A stretch of 64,000 nucleotides of DNA from Ulva prolifera (lineage: Eukaryota > Chlorophyta > Ulvophyceae > Ulvales > Ulvaceae): assembly GCA_023078555.1 (NCBI GenBank), contig CM041200.1, positions 9,296,356-9,360,355 of the forward strand. The letters run 5' to 3'. Position numbers and translations under genes: made by a program. Positions 11,406 to 21,541 of the stretch are shown here, one piece after another. Position 1 is the first letter of the stretch, and the number at the start of each line of letters is the position of its first letter. The notes under the pieces were generated by a model. It made no database searches. It worked only from the letters and a program-made list of their open reading frames with translations, and was not told the origin of the DNA.

Positions 11406-11799
11406 ATCGCGTCCTCCAGGCCCATGTTTACAGTGGCCCCTGTCAAGGCGCGCTGCGGAACGTGGGAGAATATTTAAGATGCTGACAGCTGCAAGGGTGC
11501 AGCCACGGTGATCTTTGATCAACGCTGCATTATAGCCCTGCTCAACAGCTGTGCTGCATGCGTGGGCTGCTAGCATACTGTGCACTCTTCCTACGCATCT
11601 CGTCTTCATGCGGATACACACGATGCATGTTGTCACCTGGCTACATCAAACGGACTACAACAAGGGCGACCTTGCACATACTGATGATGCATGATTGCAG
11701 TCAGTGATTTCAGTAGAAGTGAGACGTGCACGGTGGTGGTCTCCCTGTGATGATGACGCCCTACACTGCATGAGCGTGGCATCGTCTACGCTTTACTAG

Positions 11800-12801
11800 G
11801 TGGACTCTGCGAGAGAGACCCTGCTGACGACCTCCGCCAAGTAGTACACGCTCCGGCCCGAGACCGCCGCCGACCCATACCCCTCGCTGCACGTGATGCA
11901 CATGTCTGCCATCACATGTGACGGTTCCCTGCAAATCCTGACAAGGTGTGTGGGTTGTCCGAGTTGGCTGTGTAACATTGTGCAATGTCAATTCCGCATG
12001 ACAAATTCGTATGAGATGTCGTGTGAGAGTCTCTGAGAGAGCTACCTGTGATGCGTGGACTTCAGGCAATAGTTCAGGGACATGGAGGGGACGGCGAGTT
12101 GTTGAAGGTACTTTGAATCATAGCTTGTACACCACAGTGACGTGGTGTAGCCGGGACCCCAGGCAAGAGCGGAAGTGTGTGTTGCATGCAGACCAGGATT
12201 TGGCGATGGCTTTTATACCGTGTTCCTCAGGTCTGTGCTGCAGACCGTCTTACTATGTCCATCCACCTGCCTCAGCGTCCCCGTGGATATCAGTCCCTCG
12301 TTTGGCACCACCGTCGCGTGGGTGGCCACCGCAGGCACCCCCACAGACACACCTGGGGCTGTCTCCAAAGCCTCCGCTACGATATTTGCACGCGACGGGG
12401 ACGGTGTGCATTGCGTTGGCCCTGGCATCAGCTATTTTGAGAACCTGACAAAGTTCGAGGTGACGTGCCTGCTGTTGGACTCCCCAGATGATGTGCCAAC
12501 GGGCCCCTCTTCCCGACGCCTGGAGCCCCGGCCGGAGGCGGGGGCGGAGGATACGGTGGCGACGGGCGGTGACGCCCCGGCGGGGGCGGGGACGGAAGCC
12601 ACGGTGAACGGTGGCGCTGACGCCCCGGCGGCGGCGGGGGCGGAGGATCGGGCGGTGGCGGACGGCAACGGCTCGGCGGACGCGAGTGCAGAGGTCGGGG
12701 CGGTCACGAACGGTGCCACATCCGCGGCGGCGCGTCGCAGCGTGTTGCCGCTTGTGGCGGCTGCAGTCGCCACAGCGGTGTTGGGAATTGTGTGGGTGTG
12801 A
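11800..12801 (+). pseudogene. Cys-rich protein, copy C (5'-truncated, nonsense codon)
   Basis: Only the last two exons are present. Exon d (11,800-11,945) has exactly the 146-bp length and donor position of the matching exons in B and D and keeps the CDGSLQIL end. However, it has lost the conserved Glu-Cys start and carries an in-frame TAG at 11,842-11,844. Exon e (12,192-12,801) is fully open, with the shared GTTVAWVATAGTPTDTPG module, Ala/Gly-rich repeats and a GPI-like hydrophobic terminus (VLPLVAAAVATAVLG) almost identical to copy A. No exons a-c or signal peptide were found upstream. It is probably a pseudogene. The open last exon may reflect recent duplication from A rather than selection. 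Confidence 0.75.
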
Positions 12802-13735
12802 GAGGACAAAGACACACCTCCCGGGCGTGGGTCAGTTCTTGGGCTTCCTCAGTAATGGGGGTGCGAACAACAACAGCAATCCACAGATGTTATTCTTCGT
12901 GCACGGATGCATGAAAACATCGCCCTGTACAGGTGTAACAGCAGACGTAAAATGTAAAAACTTGTGGTTGACAGTGAGCACTGCAGGCAAAACAGTAGGA
13001 GAAGGATATGCCACACAGGGCGCCCGCACGCACGCTTGTGAAGTGAACTTGAGTAGACAATAAAGCAGAGTTGAATATTGTGTGGAGCACTCTTGCAGAT
13101 CATGTCGCTGGTCCGTAGCATGTGGCTTGGCGTGTACGTTGATCAGGGACGCTTGCTGGAGGCCTGCTTCGAGTTTGAGTATGCATATGGATGCAGCATG
13201 GGCCCGTTATGATGTCAACATGGGACGCATGTTATGATGGGGGCATCATTCTTTAGCTCAGCTGAGCTCGGACGTGTTGACTGATGGCAGCAAGTGGGTC
13301 AGCCCGGGCTGAGGGCCAATGATAGTGACAGATGACTAGACGCAGAACCGAGTTGGTGATTCTATTTGCTCGTTGACAGATGCAGATTGCTACAGAGCAA
13401 CACGAACACTTGCACACCCAAGCCGACGATTCGCAAAGCAGAACACTTGTGCTAGGGCATCTGCACGCCTGGAACTGCATCCAGACAGTCCATATGCATG
13501 GCCACACACAGTGCATCACGAGCAGCCCTCGATTTGAGAAAAATTGCACACCGCAGTGGAACTTCTCGGTTGTATCCAGGTTCTTGTTGATCCCGGTTGT
13601 TCGTGATTGAGGCATTCAGCGAAAGAGCATGCTGCAGCCTGGCTGCTCCACAAACATCACAGAAGTAAACGCACACTCTCCTTCCGTAAGTAATCGATCA
13701 TGAAGTCTTATGCCTTTTCATTGACGTGGTGGGCA
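12798..13735. repeat. Segmental duplication, right copy (empty-site allele)
   Basis: Matches 1,116-1,799 and then, without interruption, 3,507-3,748. The single CCAGACAG at 13,481-13,488 marks the target of the element inserted in the left copy. No gene is supported. Confidence 0.85.
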
Positions 13736-14702
13736 GTCTGCGTGATTCAGCGTTTCCAACAGAAGCACAGACATCACTGGGACCAGACCTTTTGCGAGCT
13801 GTCCGACAGACCGCAACAGAAGGAGAAATGCTGCTCAAAAGGAGCAATGCGTTCAAACTCCGTAAATTGCGGGATTCATACTCAAGAACGAGGGCGATCA
13901 GCAGTAGTTGTAGCTGATGGGGCAGTCGTCGATTGTCAACAGCTACTGATGTCGACAGAGCTACCGGACAGGCAGCGACGCCAACAAAACACAAATTTCG
14001 AGCACCTGGAAGCGAGGGACCGGATTTTTGTCGTCGCCGCGATTTTTGTCGCTCGCGGAGGCTCCATACTGCCGCGATTCATGGTCAACGATTAGTGGTA
14101 GTGGCCACGTGTGTTATCGCTTGCGTGTTAAGGAAAATTCATACGTCGATGGAAGCACAGCTTAGCTCAAAACCATGGCGCCTGCCAACAATGCTCTCCG
14201 CCGGTATCGATCAGCGCCCGCGCTTGCAGCGGACTGGGGGCAGCCAGGCAGCATCGATTTCGCCGGATCTGTCGACTCCGACATAGTATATCGTATTTGA
14301 TATCGAGTTTTATTCCGGTGAGATTCGGTTTCAGTGTTTGTTTTCTTCCGTCCACTCGTTTGTAAAATATCGAGTTTCTGATTCGCCGCATGGCTTGACT
14401 GCGACCCACCTGCCGAGGGCCCCGCGGCCCGGGAGCAAGGGCTGACCGCATGCAGTCACATTGCAATGCATTGGCACACAAGGTAACGGAGCGCTCCAGC
14501 AATATTGTAGGGAGTACACGGAGCATCCCTGCGCCACGTTCCTGCATCAGTATACCCTCTGCGACGTGCTGCAGCTGATCGAGTACTTCGCTCGAAGTCA
14601 TTCACCCGCCATCGATCCTCGCGAGGAGCTCCCGCGACTTGGAACGTGGCTAGCGCTGCAGCCCAAGCGTGTGGACCAGCCGCAAGCGTCAGTCTATAAG
14701 CG
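13736..14702. other. Intergenic and promoter region of copy D
   Basis: An open frame of 131 codons ends at 14,095 and another frame overlaps it, but neither has a recognisable domain or a paralogue, so I do not call a gene. The stretch contains an R1 retroposon (14,311-14,366) and a CGACCCACCTGCC segment like that upstream of copy B. Confidence 0.5.
14300..14377 (+). mobile_element. 56-bp R1 retroposon with 11-bp target duplication
   Basis: ATATCGAGTTT at 14,300-14,310 and 14,367-14,377 flanks a 56-bp insert that holds GAGATTCGGTTTCAGTGTTT and ends CACTCGTTTGTAAA. The direct repeats show that this short fragment inserted as a unit. Confidence 0.75.
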
Positions 14703-17700
14703 ATGGCAAATGTTCTTCACATTTCATGCGTGACTGCATGTGTCATGCTACAACTGCTGGCTATTGCGCTGGCCTCCCCAGCTGGCAGGTCCTTGTCCCA
14801 GGTGTGCGCGCTTACGCTTGCAAGCAATTGGTCAGTGGTTTCATGGAGACTGTGCGTTTGCATCGCGCCCCCCGGGGGTGACACTGCAGGGCAATGGCAT
14901 GCACATAACCAGCCTTATGATGATCGAGTTGCGGTTTGCACTTCGATGCGCGCGTACCCACTGTTTGGCAGCTGCTTGGAAATGCATCCGTGGTTGTTTC
15001 TGGACAGGGCGTATCTGGAGCTTGGCATGTGCTTCGACAGCGACACCAAACGGCGATGTTCAAGCTACCAGTCAATGTTTGGTGTCTTTTTGAGAGGATA
15101 GGCGCTTGTCTATCCCGTTGCGTTTTTCCGCCCAGGCCAACTCTGCAGCTGCGGCCACACGCCAGCACCACGTCTTTCCCGTCAACGTCGCTCTGCTGCG
15201 ACACGAGTCTTAGCATGTCAACATTTATCTACGTATGGTTTTTTCACTCTATGTCGGGGCCTGTGTGCTGGCAGGGCCCGCGCTCGTGGTGTTAAATCAC
15301 ACTGTGAATGCCACGTTTCCTGCAAGATCGATGGCTGCCACAGTGCGAATCCATGTTCACTGATAAATACGAGCTGTCTCCGACGCGAAGGCCGTGGCAG
15401 TCTGTATTTCATCTGCAGAGCGCTGGCGCAGTGACCGAGCGGAACTCCCGACTGGTCGAATCTTGACACCAACAACCTCTGACGCCACCACGCCACAACA
15501 CTCTCGAACCCACGCATGCACAGACCTCCGACATCATGATGGCTGATGCATCAGCCACCTACCTCGCGCGCCGCCGCGGGCCATGCAATCAGATTCGCGG
15601 AGGCACCCTGACATGTACCGCGCCTGATGCTGGCGGCCGACGCTATCCTGAACCCATAACTCGTGCACACCCCCACCCGCACTACCTGCCTTGCTTGCTT
15701 TGTCCTTGTAACACACCCCCACCCGCACTACCTGCCTTGCTTGCTTTGTCCTTGTGACACACCCCTACCCGCACTACCTGCCTTGCTTGCTTTGTCCTTG
15801 TAACACACCCCCACCCGCACTCGGCATTCACGGTGTGCTTGTGGAGCACGTACCCTGTACGGATTCTCATGTTGAGCATCACAAGGGTGACGTGGTGTGG
15901 GACTGTGACCATACCTCCCGCGCGTGGCAGCTGGGTTTGTCACGCGTGCATTGGGGCAGACAGTCACGTGAGATGCCTGGCATCATGCATGTCTTCCCAA
16001 GTACCTGTGGCCGGAGGGGTCATGCATGATTGCTTCTTCATGGCAGTGATGTGAGCTCACATCGAAGTGCTCAAGCCTGGCTGGGAGGCCGCCACTGTGG
16101 TCGCGTAGCAGGGCGCGGGGAGGTAGGGGGGCAGTCAATGTCAACGCATGCATGAGGCTCTTCTGCATTCTCTTGTTCTGCACCTGCGCTGTCGCAGAGC
16201 GCTGGACGCAGAGCTACTGCATGTGAGTGCAGGCTAGGTCTAGGTGTGGGACCTTGGGTGCGTCCTGCTGTGGCGGAGCCGGTGACGGCGCACAGTGCCC
16301 CGCAGGCTACGGCCTCCAAGCTGACGGGACTTTCGCCGACCAGACGCTCGCCTGCAAGGGCCGGAAGTGTGTGGCGTGTGGCGGGCGCGGAGAACCCTGC
16401 TGCCAGCAATTCTCTTTCAGTCCGCCTTCGTGTGACCTCGGCAGCATCTGCACGAAGGGCAAGTGTGCAGCCTGCGGCGACAGCGGGAAACCCTGCTGTC
16501 CCTCCAGTTTGTCTTTCAGCTCCGTCTTGTGTCCTGGAGGCGACGACCTCCGATGCACTGGCAGCAATGGCGGGGGCACGTGCAAAAAGTGCGGCCGGGC
16601 CAACCAGATATGCTGCCTGCCAACTCAAGGCTCAGAGCCCGAGTGCGATGTCGGGTTCAACTGTGCCGGAGCAAGCCGTGGCGATCTCCGAGACGGAGAG
16701 TGCAAGAAGTGTGGGGGCCTCGGTCAGCAGTGCTGCGCCGCCGCGAACGGCATTCTGCGGGAACCCTGCAGTGAGGGGGGCGCGTGCTCTGGGGGAAAGT
16801 GCGTGGAGTGCGGCGGGCTCGGGCAGCCGTGTTGTCCGGACATTAACCAGGATCTGTGGAGGATGTGCGGACGAGCAGGTGCGGCCCGCAATGCATATGC
16901 TGACACCTGCGCAGCAGCGTGAAGTTTGCTGCTGCAGCTCTGCATGTGTCTTTCTCTGAGTCTTCACGCAGCTGCCGCCTACTTGTACCACGTACTGTGA
17001 CGATATGGCATCTACTCTGCAGCTGGCACCTCCTGCCGCGTGTCTATTGTATCTATTGTTTGGGATGGAGGTCGGGGTGCGGGGCGGCCATTTTCGCCAT
17101 TATCGCTAACACAAAGCTGCTGCAAGTGAGGATGCGGAGGGATGCGGACGCAACTGTATTGCGCTGCTTGGAACTGTACTCTGCATTTGTAAGGGTGTCA
17201 CGGTACTAGCCCTGCTGGAGCGCTCTTGTGCATGTGGCGCACTCTGGCACGTGTTTGCTGATGCATTGGACCCACGTGTGTCCAGCCACAAAGTCAGCGT
17301 GCACGCTGGCTTTGTGGGCTGTGCGTGGTTTGTTCCTGCCCTGGCCTGTCTACCTCACAGCTGGTGCGGTATACCGGGGCATACGTACAGTGAAGTAAAT
17401 CTGAATTTGCGGAGCCGTATGCTATTGGACGTTGACAACTCCGAGTTAACGGGACCACATGCTCATGATGTCGTGCCGGTAACGGGACCACATACGTATA
17501 CGTAGTAGTTGTCTACAGGTAGTCCAGCCTGAGCAGGGCGCGGGCCGTCTCATGAAGCAGTGCATGCAGGTCATGCGATGTGCGAGGATGGCGTATGCAC
17601 CGCATGTGGCCGGCCCGGGGAGCCATGCTGCACTGGCGACAGGCATAGCCGCATCACCGGCGTTGGCGTCTCCGACTTCAACTCTGTGTGCTGGTCTGGG

Positions 17701-19821
17701 GCTGCATGTCCAAGGTCGGTGCGCGGCAGCCTCCACCAATACCACCTGCTAGCTGCCTGCCCTCACCAGCATGTGGACAAGACAGGCAACAGTGCCTGTG
17801 TGGCTACAGGCCACCACACATGTTGAACAGTGCAGTACACCGTAGTATATACATTGATAGAATTCTAGTGTGGTATGTATTTAGCAGGGCTTGAGACACA
17901 ATCCACTGGACGGAGCTGCGCTACCAGTAGCTACTTTGAACACAGTTGTGGTGTCGGTAGCACTTCATGGGCGTCTCAGGTACCACTTCCACTCCAATCT
18001 GTCCTCGCCCCATCGGGGTTGACTGCTCCGTATGCATGGGCGGCATGCATTACTAGCGCTATGCATGTGCTTGTGCAATATTATGGACCTCTCCGCAGTC
18101 AGCATGCACCCTGACCACCACGACCTCTCTCCGAGAGTCAGAGATATGTCATGCCAACGGATGAACATGCTCAGGATGCCATAACAACATACGTACCAAG
18201 CTTCTATGCCAAACGCAACTCCGGGGTATACAGGGCAAGTGCCCGAACACAAAGGTCCCTGCCGCCACTGCGGCGGAGAAGCGCCTCTGCACTTCGGACT
18301 TCGCCGAGGCACAGCTGGGACTAGGGGGCACCTTCTTCGACGCCTGTGTGAAGGCTGCAGCCAACACCCAGTGCAAGGACACCGCCCTGGCTCGCGCCGG
18401 GGGCAGCCGCATCATCCCCGACTGGTGTATCGATCACTCCAGCGACCGGACGTTCGCGACTTTCAGCTGCCCTGGCCGCGTGAGCACAGCGCCGAAGTAT
18501 GTGTACTGCGCAGAGTCGAACCGCACCGCGGATTGCGGGAACACCTTCTGCTTGGGGGGGCCCACGGTGCGTGCTGAACGCAGCTCCAATTAGGTCAAGT
18601 GAATCTGTGTTGCTCTGTGGACAAAAGCCTACGTCAGCTGGCCCTGTCGCTCATTCTACAGAGCTATAGGTACAGACCATGCATATGATGTGCATGCTGG
18701 CGAGGCGATGGGCTTCAAGTTGAACTCGGCAAGCACAGCCTTGAGTTCTGGATATTTCAGACAGCTTCAATTTACTGCACTGAATATGAATCAAGCTGCT
18801 GTACAGCTCAGTGGACACTTCTTCAGGTGGCTTGGCGTGTAGGAATGTGACACCTGGTCTGCCCGGGACGAGGGCTTCTCGACGCTGTTTGAGCTCCGGC
18901 CCGGGACGGCGCGAGCCTTTTTCCCCAAGTCACCGGCGGCGTATATGCCTGCGCTTGCATGCGACGGCTCACTGCAGATCCTAACAAGGTGTGGGCACCG
19001 TCACAGCGGAGTTTGAGGACATGTACAGCACTGTGAATTGCGTCAGAGGGATTGTGCATGCATGCGGGCAACGCCTCAATGGTCAAGTTACAGCAAGTGC
19101 AGGAGTCGGTAGCAGCTGTGTATCGATGTTGTCATGCAAACATTAACAGGTCTCTATGGCCTCCACTTATCTCTTGCATGCAGTCCTGACAGCCACACTC
19201 CAGAACACCAGAATGCGTCGCGTGTGGGAAACCTGTGTTTCTATGCGTTCTGCATGGTTAGCCTTTGCAAGGGGCGTTTCTTGATAACCTGTCAGAGAGG
19301 CGCTGCGGATGCGGAGCGCCTGTGGCAATCCAGTGATATGGCCGCTATACCACTGGATTGCCACAGCGCCACATCGCGCCTCATCCCTGTTGGGCGTGAA
19401 GCCTCATGTGCTACTGGTATGTGAATGCTCACATCTACGTTGACACCACCCGGTGGAGGCGGTGCAACACAGAGGTTTTGCATGCAGGCCAGGGTTCGGC
19501 AATGCCCTCTACACGTACGCTGTGGAAGGTGAGCTTCAGACCACCCCCTTCTGCTTCCCCAATCAAGGCTGCGTCGAATCCCCGGTGCAATTCACGCCTC
19601 TGACCGGCACCACCGTTGCGTGGGCGGCCACCGCCGGCACCCCGACAAAGACACCCGGCGCTAGCTCCAAGGCCTCCGCCACGGTGCTGGTAGTGGATCG
19701 GGACGGTCTCCATTGCATTGGGCCTGGCGTGAGTTTCACGGCAACGCGGACGCAGTACCAGGCGACCTGCCTGCTACTCGACTCCAAGGATGATGTGCCC
19801 TCAGGCCGCCTCTTCCCATAG
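14703..19821 (+). CDS. Secreted Cys-rich repeat protein, copy D
   Basis: Exon 1 (14,703-14,801) encodes a 33-residue signal peptide (core LQLLAIALASPAGRS) ending at donor GTGTGC, homologous to exon 1 of copy B. N-terminal exons between 14,802 and 16,232 are unresolved; an open stretch near 15,280-15,340 (VVLNHTVNATF) resembles VVLNEL in B. Later exons are 16,233-16,878, 17,570-17,718, 18,234-18,566, 18,843-18,988 and 19,488-19,821; phases match B exactly and give 535 open residues. There are seven CG-x5-CC modules, one fewer than B. The Cys module (EKRLCTSDFAEAQLG) and terminal module are present. Translation stops at TAG 19,819 just after DDVPSGRLFP, so both the repeats and the GPI-like tail of copies A and C are absent. 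Likely role: secreted disulfide-rich protein; family not named. Confidence 0.75.
15684..15806 (+). repeat. Tandem array of family A tails
   Basis: Three units of about 48 bp read ACCTGCCTTGCTTGC followed by TTTGTCCTTGTA (or GTGA) and then ACACACCCCCACCCGCACT. Each unit is a family A 3' end plus one copy of the flanking sequence. The pattern fits an original retroposon flanked by a target duplication that later expanded in tandem. Confidence 0.7.
17389..17462 (-). repeat. SINE 3' fragment in copy D intron
   Basis: Contains GAGCCGTATGCTATTGGAC and GAGTTAACGGGACCACAT, matching the reverse complement of the SINE body at 6,660-6,730, and ends in AGTGAAGTAAA. It is truncated before the tRNA-like head. 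Confidence 0.65.
19321..19365. repeat. Inverted repeat with 15-bp arms
   Basis: Arms TGTGGCAATCCAGTG (19,321-19,335) and CACTGGATTGCCACA (19,351-19,365) are perfect reverse complements around a 15-bp loop ATATGGCCGCTATAC. A related, partly decayed copy lies at 41,301-41,376 in a P4 intron, so this is a small dispersed family. Confidence 0.7.
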
Positions 19822-21541
19822 TCAATGAACTCCCCAACCAGACTGGTCCTCAGATGAACAGCAAGCTATACCTGGTGTTGCTGCATTGTGTTGGCCAGCT
19901 TTGTGTTGGTAGAGCCGTTTGACAACGGAAAGCTTGAATTGGCCTCCAGTGGGGCGGATGAAGCAGCGAGGGCGGGAGCTGGACATGCTAGTCCCCAGTA
20001 CGATGGTAGAGCTGTTCATACTGCTGTGAACGGTTTTGTGTTTTGATGGCATTTCCCCAGCATCCACGGGCCGATGGCCCCCCATCAAGGCCTCACCAGG
20101 TGACCACAGCTGCAAGCAGAAAATCAGCCTCTCTGTCACATGATTGCGACTAATGTCTAGTATTCGCCGAATAAGACCCATCCGCTGTGCCACCATCACC
20201 ATGCAGAACCGGAAGTGGTGATGAAGTCGCTAGCCTCTGCACGTGGCCGTGCGGGGAGGGGTAGACGTTCGTGAGCAGCAGGCACATACGGCTTGTACGT
20301 GCAATGGCTACCGCTTGCTAGCTGCCCTCCCAAAGCTGAGTTTTTGGATGTGTGCGTCGACAATATTGCGCAGGAGATGCTTGTGCTTTGGGACCCGATT
20401 ACTCTACTGTAAGTTGCAAGCGACCCGTTTGAGCACAGATCAGTGTCAGGCTGCCTCAGCGCGTCTATGTGTGGACGTAAGCTTTGGCATTTGCATCGGC
20501 TATCGCCATACTGCACTGTATTCTTGCTGAACCGAGACCTCTGCAGCGCTTTCGTGCGTGTTTTGATGGTATCACCTTGCAGTATTGCAATGTATACAGC
20601 ACCTTGCCCTGTTGGAAATGAGCCATGGATGTCGATGCAACTGCAGTTGCATCGACAAATCCACGAGGGCAATGCAGAGGAGGTGCTACCAAGAGCAGGC
20701 CCAGTCGCGCATGCTACAGACCACCTCGAGCTCTGGCGATTGCAGCAGTATTCTCTCACTCGAGTAGACCCTCCAGAGCAAAGCATGGCTAGATTTGCAG
20801 TGCAGTCAGCTACTGCGGAGTCTCCCGACAGAATCAGCAGACCATTTCAAGACATTTCCTGTCGAGCTGTGGCGCTGGCATAACATTTCGTGTCCGGGAG
20901 GTAGGCATGGAGCCTGTCGCTCGTGGACGGAGAAACGGAAGTTGTCCAGCTGCATGCATGTCTCTGGATATGCAATGGTGCACCATGGTGCCCTTCCAAG
21001 GCACGGATAGTCCAATGTTCGGCACCAGGTACACAACTATAGGAGTGTCGTGTCGGTGCGTTCTGATTTTCAGCCGAAAGCACCGCTGTTCGCGATGAAT
21101 GCTGCCGAATTACCGCCGGTCGACACTTCTGTCGCCTCCTGCTTCAGCGCTTCAGCCATGTCGACTTTGGCGGAGATGAGGCAAACCACATCCTGGCCAG
21201 ACAAGTACGCAAAGCCAAGTACTGGGCCACAAGATGACAACTACACTCCACAGGTGCTCCCACTCAACCTGGTAGAAGCGTGGCATTGGGACTGGATTTG
21301 TGAGGCCGCGAGCTCGGGCTGTCAGCTAGATACGTCTCTGCCGGTCGTGTCCGGAACAACTGTGAAGGCTGTGCAAATGCGATGCATCAACCTCTTGCAG
21401 TGTTTAATCTTGATGATGTCGGGTCAGCTCCTCCGGCGCGCCTAGGCGCTGGGGCTAATTGAACGTCTCTGACGGACCACATTGCCTAAGCTCTGCAGCC
21501 TGGTTGGCATACGCTTGATAGCGTGGCCTGGTGTTTATGCA
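19822..21541. other. Intergenic between the two arrays
   Basis: No gene is supported; open frames of up to about 195 codons on the reverse strand have no domain or paralogue. The stretch contains a perfect 28-bp palindrome at 20,630-20,657. The TGTCTC-type palindrome found upstream of P2-P4 was not found upstream of P1. Confidence 0.5.
20630..20657. repeat. Perfect 28-bp palindrome
   Basis: The half-site TGTCGATGCAACTG is followed directly by its exact reverse complement with no spacer. It could be a protein-binding site or a cruciform-prone sequence. No copy was noticed elsewhere in the window. Confidence 0.7.

Larger units (their letters stand above)
10044..11799. other. Intergenic, copy B to copy C
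   Basis: No gene is supported. The stretch holds a reverse-strand SINE-body fragment (10,775-10,830) and a reverse-strand R1 fragment (11,299-11,405). No Cys-rich exons belonging to copy C can be recognised here, so C is 5'-truncated. Confidence 0.55.

Noticed and set aside
13700-14095. 131-codon frame upstream of copy D
   Set aside because: Part of it lies in the segmental duplication and is cut off in the left copy by repeat DNA. No recognised domain.
16152-16226. Signal-peptide-like ORF (MRLFCILLFC start) just before the first Cys-rich exon of copy D
   Set aside because: It ends in TGA seven bases before the exon, and the intron needed to skip it would be about 10-21 nt. The DNA looks like a pyrimidine-rich intron end, and a better signal exon homologous to copy B lies at 14,703.
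20196-20786. Reverse-strand 196-codon frame
   Set aside because: No domain, paralogue or splice partner, and it includes the 28-bp palindrome. It is probably random in GC-rich DNA.
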